A DNA stretch of 64,000 nt from Neobacillus sp. PS3-34 (lineage in GTDB: Bacteria > Bacillota > Bacilli > Bacillales > Cytobacillaceae), in the NCBI RefSeq assembly GCF_030915465.1, contig NZ_CP133267.1, positions 3,461,001 to 3,525,000 of the forward strand, in the 5' to 3' direction. The notes beneath the pieces are model-generated. The model worked only from the letters and a program-made list of their open reading frames with translations. It did not search any database and had not been told where the DNA came from. The position numbers and the translations under genes are program-made. Positions within the stretch are counted from its first letter, which is position 1; every line of letters begins with the position of its first letter. Below, one piece after another: positions 58,007 through 64,000 of this stretch.

Positions 58007-58444
58007 TCACCTTCTAATATAAGTAAAAGTTTCGGATTGGTTTTTTAAATTGGTTTTCTCTTGGACTATAATTTTATATTGAATTAAATTTTCCGCACTA
58101 CTATTAGTTATGACGGCTGAAACAATAAAACCAGGATTAAGGGTTTGGGAAATATCGTCTTCAATTTCTGCCTGGCTTAGAATTCTGCTCCCTCCAATTA
58201 CCTTTCCAGCAGAATCTACTATATTATCATCAATTAAAGATTGCTTAGTAACATTTTCCTCAATTATATTCACAACTTTTTGGGATATTTGGACAGCGGT
58301 TAACTTTTGGTCATTTCTTTTTGTGAATTCAGCTGATTGAGCAAATAGGCCTGCAAAACTAGTGAGGATGATTCCAAGTAAAACAATGGAAAGCAAAACT
58401 TCTAATAATGTAAATCCGTTTTGGTTTTTTTGAAAACCCCTCAT
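58007..58444 (-). CDS. Minor prepilin
   Basis: A 145-residue minus-strand prepilin, first of its operon. The N-terminus MRGFQKNQNG-FTLLEVLLSIVLLGIILTSFAGLFA is a textbook type IV pilin leader: a basic pre-sequence, Gly at -1, Phe at +1, Glu at +5. The mature part is short and Asn/Gln/Ile rich. Type IV prepilins are cleaved and methylated by a prepilin peptidase, which is not in the window. It is divergent from the plus-strand pilus genes with a 157-base AT-rich promoter region between; TATAAT on the minus strand (58487-58482) is a possible -10. Confidence 0.88.
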   Translation of the reverse strand: MRGFQKNQNGFTLLEVLLSIVLLGIILTSFAGLFAQSAEFTKRNDQKLTAVQISQKVVNIIEENVTKQSLIDDNIVDSAGKVIGGSRILSQAEIEDDISQTLNPGFIVSAVITNSSAENLIQYKIIVQEKTNLKNQSETFTYIRR

Positions 58445-58601
58445 AATTATTTCTCCGCCTTCTTTTAAAATCCATACAAATATTATACAATATTTAGGAA
58501 TCGAAATATGTCTAATTAAGAAATATATAGATGAAACCTGTAATAAATAATAGAATCTAAGACTTTTTTACTAGTATACTTAAATTATTAGGAGTGAACA
58601 A

Positions 58602-59408
58602 ATGGAAAGTTTGCTATGGGGCGCAGCCTCACTTGTTATTCTTGTACCTGTCATTTATTTTTTGCCCTTGGGCATAACAAAGAAAGGCAAACTTATTGTC
58701 ATTTTAACAGCGTTTTTTGTCGCCTTACTTGGTCAGGTTGCAAGCATGATAATTGCTCTGTCGCAAGTCTTTTTGATACTTTTTTTACTTGTTTTGCTGT
58801 TTTCATACATATTGGATCAACGGATGGCTTCTCTAATGTTTGGAAAAGAAACTGCCAGTGTTAAAAAGAAGGAATCTGAAGAATTCTATTATGGAAGTTC
58901 GTCTGTAAATCTAGAACCCACTGTTAGCTTACAGGAATCTTTTGATGAAATAGAGAGTGATATAACCCCATTGGATGAAGCGCTTTTAGTGTCAGAAAAA
59001 CCTGTAGCTCCAATTACATCTTCATCCGGGGACATGGTATCTGCAGACATTGAATTGGAAGATGATATTTCTTTTTTGTTAACAAGAGAAATGGAACAGG
59101 AAATACATGATGAAAGCCAAGGATATGAGGATCACAACAGAAGCAGTGAGTATATCGAAGAAATTGAGGATATTTTTACTGACTTGCAAGTAAATAATGT
59201 AACAGATGAATCTTTTGAGGAAGTCGCACATGAGTCTTTACAAGAACTAGAGGTTCTTTCTTTTGATAAAGAAATTGAATTAAAATTCGTTAATCCAATT
59301 CAAGCTGCAATCAATGAAGCTGCTGCATCCAATGAAGGAGCGAGTGAAATAGAGGAAATCGATTGGGAAATGCTCGAGACAATACAAGGTACTGACAAAG
59401 AAAAGTAG
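58602..59408 (+). CDS. Membrane protein with long acidic cytoplasmic tail, hypothetical
   Basis: A 268-residue protein with three hydrophobic helices at the N-terminus (residues of about 3-23, 30-48 and 50-75), followed by roughly 190 residues that are strongly acidic (many Glu/Asp, e.g. EEIEDIFTDLQ, EIEEIDWEMLE). No catalytic motif is visible and no family was recognised. The ATG follows TTAGGAGTG. A TATACT (58575-58580) may be its -10. It is the first plus-strand gene of the pilus locus, 62 bases before the VanW/G5 gene, so a role as an assembly or scaffold partner is plausible but unproven. Confidence 0.75.
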   Translation: MESLLWGAASLVILVPVIYFLPLGITKKGKLIVILTAFFVALLGQVASMIIALSQVFLILFLLVLLFSYILDQRMASLMFGKETASVKKKESEEFYYGSSSVNLEPTVSLQESFDEIESDITPLDEALLVSEKPVAPITSSSGDMVSADIELEDDISFLLTREMEQEIHDESQGYEDHNRSSEYIEEIEDIFTDLQVNNVTDESFEEVAHESLQELEVLSFDKEIELKFVNPIQAAINEAAASNEGASEIEEIDWEMLETIQGTDKEK

Positions 59409-59470
59409 AACTTGTCCTTTTATTTGGTAAGAGAATAAAAAGATATGAGTACTATTTTAGGAGGCTGTTA

Positions 59471-60847
59471 ATGGTTAGAAAAAACCGGCAAGCGATTAAA
59501 CTTTTTATTGTGCTTTTATTCTGTACTGCCTATATTTTTAGTTTTTCCCAATACGGTGCCCTTGCTCTTACTCCTTTTCAAAAGGAAACAGATGTATATA
59601 CACAAGGAACCTCATTTGGCACGATCAGTGTTGAAGGAAAAACTTCGGAAGAAGCAACTGCTCTATTAAATCAAAAATATGATGAATGGCTAAATAATGC
59701 TAAAATTTCTATTCAATACAAGGAAAAAACAGTAAAAATGGATAAACGCGATTTTAGCTTTCTCATCCAGGATTCTGTTTTTGGTGCAAAGGACGGACAG
59801 CAAAATAAAATTCAGGTCAAGCTTGAAAATGAGAAAACGGCAGCGCTCATAAGCATGCTTTCATCCGGCCTGAGCGAAAAGAAATTCGATTTAAATAAGC
59901 TGACCATAAAATTAACTACAATTGCTGCAAACCTTCAGCCTGGCAATACAATCATTAAATTGCGTCAATTCCTAAAGGGAAATTCTTCTGAAGTGCAAAC
60001 AGTCATTGGCGAGGCAATGCTTACACCACAAAACACTCCCGATGATATGGAAGAAGCAACAGAAAAATTATCACGGATTGAAATCCCGGCGGAGTCCACA
60101 TTTTCAATGCTCGAATACTTAAAAAGCAAAAAACTCAACAATCTATCTGTTTCTGCCCTCAGCTTGATTTCTACAAGCATATACAAGGCAATATTGCCAA
60201 CCAATTTTTCAGTGTTAGAAAGAAAAATAAGTGAGGATTTACCTGCTAATGAGGAACTCGGATTTGAGTCGAAAATAGCCTTTGGGAATCATTATGATTT
60301 GGTATTTTCGAATCCGAATGATACTGCTTATACAATTGAGCTGGAATGGAACGAGAAGGACCTCCATACGACTTTAAAAGGTGAGGCTTTGCTTTATGAA
60401 TATAAAGTAAGTTCGAGAGATAAACAGGATTTCAAACCAAAAACAATTAAACAGTATAGTCCTTTATTAGTTAATAGTCAGAAGAAAATCCAGAATGAGG
60501 GTTCAGACGGGGCTATGATTAAGGTGTATCGTGAGATTTATGATAATGGTAAGTTAATAGATTCAGTCTTAATCTCCGAGGATTTTTATGCTCCCGTTGC
60601 AAGAGTAGAGATAAATGCACTGCCAGCTGGACAGGATACAGGCGGAGCTGTGAACCCGTCTGGACTCCAAACGAATAATGCAGACAGCCAATCTACAGCC
60701 AATACTGAAACAACAACGGTGACCGAGGACGGAACTAACCAGTCTGTTTCTGAAGAAAATTTGCCGGCAACTCAGGAGCAGAATGTTCTTCCATCTGTTT
60801 CGAATAATGAAAACCTGTGGGGAAAGCCAAACGAACAACCAAAATAA
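59471..60847 (+). CDS. Secreted VanW/G5-domain-like protein
   Basis: A 458-residue exported protein. Residues 12-33 are a signal sequence or anchor (LFIVLLFCTAYIFSFSQYGALAL). The middle contains a YoaR/VanW-type N-domain (GTISVEGKTSEEATALLNQKYDEWL) and a VanW-like part (EIPAESTFSMLEYL, IYKAILPTNFSVLERKISEDLPANEELGFES). Near residue 330 is a G5-like segment (QYSPLLVNSQKKIQNEGSDGAMIKVYREIYDNGKLIDS). The C-terminus is Thr/Gln/Asn-rich and low complexity. G5 and VanW domains occur in cell-wall proteins. It lies 22 bases before pilB, so it is probably part of the pilus operon. Confidence 0.8.
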   Translation: MVRKNRQAIKLFIVLLFCTAYIFSFSQYGALALTPFQKETDVYTQGTSFGTISVEGKTSEEATALLNQKYDEWLNNAKISIQYKEKTVKMDKRDFSFLIQDSVFGAKDGQQNKIQVKLENEKTAALISMLSSGLSEKKFDLNKLTIKLTTIAANLQPGNTIIKLRQFLKGNSSEVQTVIGEAMLTPQNTPDDMEEATEKLSRIEIPAESTFSMLEYLKSKKLNNLSVSALSLISTSIYKAILPTNFSVLERKISEDLPANEELGFESKIAFGNHYDLVFSNPNDTAYTIELEWNEKDLHTTLKGEALLYEYKVSSRDKQDFKPKTIKQYSPLLVNSQKKIQNEGSDGAMIKVYREIYDNGKLIDSVLISEDFYAPVARVEINALPAGQDTGGAVNPSGLQTNNADSQSTANTETTTVTEDGTNQSVSEENLPATQEQNVLPSVSNNENLWGKPNEQPK

Positions 60848-60869
60848 TCTTCGATAAGCAGGGATACCA

Positions 60870-62531
60870 ATGAAAAAGACCCGTAAACGACTTGGCGATT
60901 TGCTCGTTGAAGCTGGACTGATAACAGAGGAGCAGCTTCAAACCGCATTGAAAGAAAAGGGAACAAATCAAAGGCTTGGTGATGCACTCCTTCAAAGAGG
61001 CTATATTACGGAACAGCAATTAATTGAAGTGCTTGAGTTCCAATTGGGCATACCGCATATCAGCCTTTTCCGTTATCCTTTTGATACAAACCTTTTTACC
61101 TTGATACCAAAAGAAATTGCCAGAAGAAATTTAATCATCCCTTTAAAAAAAGAAGCCGATAAGCTGTTTATAGCCATGGCCGATCCAATGGACTTTTTTA
61201 TCATTGATGACCTGAGACTGTCCACCGGCTTTCATATTGAAACTGCCATCGCGACCAAGGATGATATCCTGCGTGCAATCAATAAATTTTATAATACGGA
61301 TGAAGGCTTTGAAGAGCTTTTGGGAGAGCTGCCACAGAGGGAAACAAACCGGGAAGAGGATGTAACCGACCAGAACTCACCGATTGTAAAGCTTGTCAAT
61401 CAAATTCTCTCAAATGCTGTTGTGCAGCGGGCAAGTGATATCCATATTGACCCACAGGAAACAAAGGTAGTCGTCCGTTATCGTGTTGATGGCGTTCTGC
61501 GCACGGAACGTGCATTACCCCGCCATATGCAAAGCGTTTTAACAGCCCGCATAAAAATCATGGCTAATCTTGATATTACAGAACACCGTGTACCACAGGA
61601 TGGAAGAATAAAAATCAATCTCGATTTCCATCCTGTTGACCTGAGGGTTTCGACTCTGCCAACTGTATTTGGTGAAAAAATTGTTATGCGGCTTCTCGAC
61701 ATGGGAGCAGCTTTAAATGACATAACCAAGCTTGGCTTTAATAATCTTAATTATAAAAGATTCATCGAACTAATAGAGAAGCCAACTGGGATTGTCTTGA
61801 TAACGGGTCCCACTGGTTCAGGTAAGTCGTCAACGTTATATGCGGCGCTAAATAAATTGAACAGCGAAGAAGTGAATATCATCACAATTGAGGATCCCGT
61901 TGAATACCAGTTGGAAGGAATCAATCAGATTCAGGTAAACCAGAATGTAGGCATGACGTTTGCTGCAGGGCTTCGATCCATTCTTCGTCAGGATCCAAAT
62001 ATTGTCATGGTAGGGGAAATCCGTGATAAAGAAACAGTCGAGGTTGCTATCAGAGCTTCACTGACAGGTCACTTGGTTCTCAGCACATTGCATACAAATG
62101 ATTCGATTGGGACAGTTACAAGGCTGCAGGACATGGGGGTAGAGCCGTTCTTGCTTGCTTCATCCTTAAGCGGAATTGTTGCCCAGCGTCTTGTTCGAAA
62201 GGTGTGCCGTGACTGTCTAGATGTTCACGATCCTTCCACACGTGAAATGGAGATTTTTGCACGGCGAGGTATTAAAATAGAAAAGGTTTCGAAGGGCCGT
62301 GGCTGCTCTTCATGTAATATGACTGGATATAAAGGGAGGATTGCCCTGCATGAAGTACTAGTCATAAATGATGAGATGCGCCGTGTGATCATGAATGGTG
62401 AATCGTTTCAAAAGCTTCGTGATCTGGCCATTAAAAACAAGACTATTTTCTTGATGGATGACGGCCTGATAAAAATAAAGCAAGGCTTAACAACAACGGA
62501 AGAAGTTCTGCGTGTTGCCATTTTGGAGTAG
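60870..62531 (+). CDS. pilB: Type IV pilus extension ATPase PilB (GspE/PulE family)
   Basis: A 553-residue hexameric ATPase that powers pilus polymerisation. The N-terminus has two MshEN-type repeats (RLGDLLVEAGLITEEQLQTAL and RLGDALLQRGYITEQQLIEVL, residues of about 7-55), the cyclic di-GMP-binding module of MshE. Then come the N2 domain and the ATPase core: Walker A TGPTGSGKSST (about 315), Asp box IITIEDPVE, Walker B RQDPNIVMVGEIRD, His box SLTGHLVLSTLHTND. A zinc-binding CRDC...CSSC lies near residue 450. The ATG follows AAGCAGGGA. Intact. Confidence 0.94.
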   Translation: MKKTRKRLGDLLVEAGLITEEQLQTALKEKGTNQRLGDALLQRGYITEQQLIEVLEFQLGIPHISLFRYPFDTNLFTLIPKEIARRNLIIPLKKEADKLFIAMADPMDFFIIDDLRLSTGFHIETAIATKDDILRAINKFYNTDEGFEELLGELPQRETNREEDVTDQNSPIVKLVNQILSNAVVQRASDIHIDPQETKVVVRYRVDGVLRTERALPRHMQSVLTARIKIMANLDITEHRVPQDGRIKINLDFHPVDLRVSTLPTVFGEKIVMRLLDMGAALNDITKLGFNNLNYKRFIELIEKPTGIVLITGPTGSGKSSTLYAALNKLNSEEVNIITIEDPVEYQLEGINQIQVNQNVGMTFAAGLRSILRQDPNIVMVGEIRDKETVEVAIRASLTGHLVLSTLHTNDSIGTVTRLQDMGVEPFLLASSLSGIVAQRLVRKVCRDCLDVHDPSTREMEIFARRGIKIEKVSKGRGCSSCNMTGYKGRIALHEVLVINDEMRRVIMNGESFQKLRDLAIKNKTIFLMDDGLIKIKQGLTTTEEVLRVAILE

Positions 62532-62541
62532 GAGTAACAGA

Positions 62542-63581
62542 ATGAAGGAAAATATAGATTTAATTTTAAGGGCGGCATACGAGCTAAAAGCGTCGGATAT
62601 CCATCTGACTGTTGGTGTGCCCCCGATCATGAGAATAAATGGGGATTTAAAAAAGTATGGAAAAGATTCTTTAAAGCCTGCAGATACAGAAGGGATGGCT
62701 AAGGCAATCATTCCGGAAAATATGTGGGATATATTTAAAGAGAGAGGGGAACTTGATTTCTCCTATGGCTTGCCAGGTGTATCACGTTTTCGGGTGAATA
62801 CCTACCATCAGCGTAGTTGTGTAGCTATGGCGCTAAGAATTGTTCCATCAAAGGTTCCTTCTATTGATGATTTGGATCTTCCGGATACCTTGAAGAAAGT
62901 AATTGAAAAACCCCAGGGACTTTTGCTGGTTACAGGCCGACGGGAAGCGGTAAATCCACGACGCTCGCATCGATGATCAATTTTATGAATGTTAATATGC
63001 GAAAACATATCATCACACTTGAAGATCCGATTGAGTATTTGCATAAGCATGGAAATTCGATTATTGACCAGCGTGAAGTCGGTTTCGACACAAAAAACTT
63101 TGCTAATGGACTAAGGGCAGCATTAAGGCAAGACCCAGATGTTATCCTGGTGGGGGAAATGCGTGATTTGGAAACGATTCAAACCGCCATTACCGCAGCA
63201 GAGACTGGCCATCTTGTTTTGGGTACTCTGCACACCTCCAGTGCCCCTGCAACGATAAACCGAATTATTGACGTCTTTCCTCCGGCGCAGCAGCCGCAGA
63301 TTAGAATTCAACTTGCATCTGTCCTTGTGGGAATTATTTCACAGCGCCTCTTTCCGACAGCCGATAAGCAGGCCAGGAAGGCAGCGACAGAAATTATGAT
63401 CAACAATGCAGCTATTTCCAATTTGATTCGCAACGAAAAAATCCATCAGATTCCAAGCATCATGCAGACTTCCCGTGCCCAGGGAATGCATACACTTGAA
63501 ACAAGCATCAAGGATTTGATTGATAAAGGCCTTATCATGAAAGATCTTGCGCTGCCGTATCTACAGGAGAAAATGGTTTAA
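62542..63581 (+). CDS. pilT: Pilus retraction ATPase PilT (one frameshift)
   Basis: About 346 residues when repaired; a PilT-type ATPase that depolymerises type IV pili (twitching, DNA uptake). Motifs: the N-terminal KASDIHLTVGVPPIMRINGDL; Walker A restored as LLVTGPTGSGKSTTLASMI; HIITLEDPIEY; ALRQDPDVILVGEMRD; AAETGHLVLGTLHTSSA; and the C-terminal AIRNLIRE-type retraction motif as AAISNLIRNEKIHQI. The break is at GGCC 62935-62938; one C restores the Walker A. Start ATG 62542, ten bases after the pilB stop. It follows pilB and precedes pilC, the usual order. Confidence 0.94.
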
Positions 63582-63582
63582 T

Positions 63583-64000
63583 ATGGCGCGGTTTAAATAC
63601 GTCGGGCGTGACCGAAAAGGGAAGAGGCAGGGCACTCTTAGCTCCGGATCAAAACGTGAAGCACTTTTAAAGTTAAAAGAAGACGGAATTCGTGTAATCG
63701 AAATAACGGAAGTTCCCGAAACACTGATGAACAAGGATATTTCTATTGGGAATCCGGTTAAGCTGGAACATTTTGTTGTTTATTTACGGCAATTTGCTAC
63801 TCTGCTTAAAGCAGGAGTTACCGTCGTTGATGCAACCGCCATTTTGGCGGCACAAACTGACAGCAAGCCTCTAAAAAAGGCATTATTAGATGTAGAGCAG
63901 GAGCTGAGGGAAGGTAATCCGCTTTCAGAGGCAGCGAAAAAGCATAATAAAATCTTTTCATCTATGTTTATTAATATGGTCAGAGCAGGTGAAGTCGGAG
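63583..64000 (+). CDS. pilC: Type IV pilus inner-membrane platform protein PilC (3' partial)
   Basis: The first 139 codons of a PilC/GspF family protein; the gene runs out of the window. Start ATG 63583 is one base after the pilT stop. The N-terminus MARFKYVGRDRKGKRQGTLSSGSKREALLKLKEDGIRVIEI and the first GspF domain (VVYLRQFATLLKAGVTVVDATAILAAQTD...LREGNPLSEAAKKHNKIFSSMFINMVRAGE) are characteristic. PilC would couple PilB and PilT to the pilus base. No frameshift in the visible part. Confidence 0.93.
   Translation, partial: MARFKYVGRDRKGKRQGTLSSGSKREALLKLKEDGIRVIEITEVPETLMNKDISIGNPVKLEHFVVYLRQFATLLKAGVTVVDATAILAAQTDSKPLKKALLDVEQELREGNPLSEAAKKHNKIFSSMFINMVRAGEVG

Noticed and set aside
3155..63581. 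Interpreting the broken genes as pseudogenes or phase-variable genes
   Set aside because: They include essential genes (valS twice, hemL, sdhB, clpX); both sides of each break stay fully conserved, and most breaks share one sequence context.

Overview
The window is chromosomal DNA from a member of the Bacillaceae, probably a Cytobacillus/Mesobacillus-like relative of Bacillus. The gene order follows a conserved Bacillus block: mutS2-yshE-lcfA-fadR-fadB-etfBA-trxA-uvrC-lysC-yslB-sdhCAB-ysmA-gerE-ysmB-racE-gerM-rph-rdgB-yfcE-tRNA-ysoA-tig-clpX-lonB-lonA-ysxC-hemAXCDBL-spoVID-ysxE-valS-folC. TTG/GTG starts, strong Shine-Dalgarno sites, a lysine riboswitch, a T-box leader, sporulation genes (gerE, gerM, spoVID, ysxE) and interspersed Bacillus intergenic repeats all agree with this.

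Layout. 1-6.5 kb: end of mutS2, then fatty-acid activation and beta-oxidation genes with their FadR-type regulator, and the electron-transfer flavoprotein. 6.5-9.4 kb: an intergenic repeat, thioredoxin, and a Fur-boxed iron-permease/lipoprotein pair. 9.4-17 kb: uvrC, riboswitch-controlled aspartokinase, yslB and the succinate dehydrogenase operon. 17-24.2 kb: an accessory insert between sdhB and ysmA with a class D sortase and a secreted amylopullulanase of about 2,090 residues behind two cre-like sites. 24.3-32 kb: ysmA, gerE, ysmB, racE, a 52-bp hairpin array, gerM, rph, rdgB, a phosphoesterase, tRNA-Arg and ysoA. 32-40 kb: trigger factor, ClpX and both Lon proteases. 40-47 kb: heme biosynthesis. 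47.8-54.8 kb: spore-coat genes, valS and folC. 54.9 kb to the end: a membrane GAF-GGDEF diguanylate cyclase followed by a type IV pilus locus (three minor prepilins on the minus strand; two secreted or membrane proteins, PilB, PilT and the start of PilC on the plus strand).

Data quality matters here. Sixteen genes, including essential ones such as valS and hemL, carry 21 apparent single-base frameshifts, and about 14 of these sit at a GGCC tetranucleotide. I read this as a systematic sequencing or base-calling artefact, possibly caused by base modification at GGCC, rather than gene decay. The broken genes are therefore reported as single full-length coding regions with the break noted.

The most interesting parts are the pilus locus (a diguanylate cyclase beside a PilB with apparent c-di-GMP-binding MshEN repeats), the two-gene iron uptake module with three copies of one helical domain, the giant two-headed starch enzyme, and several structured intergenic elements.
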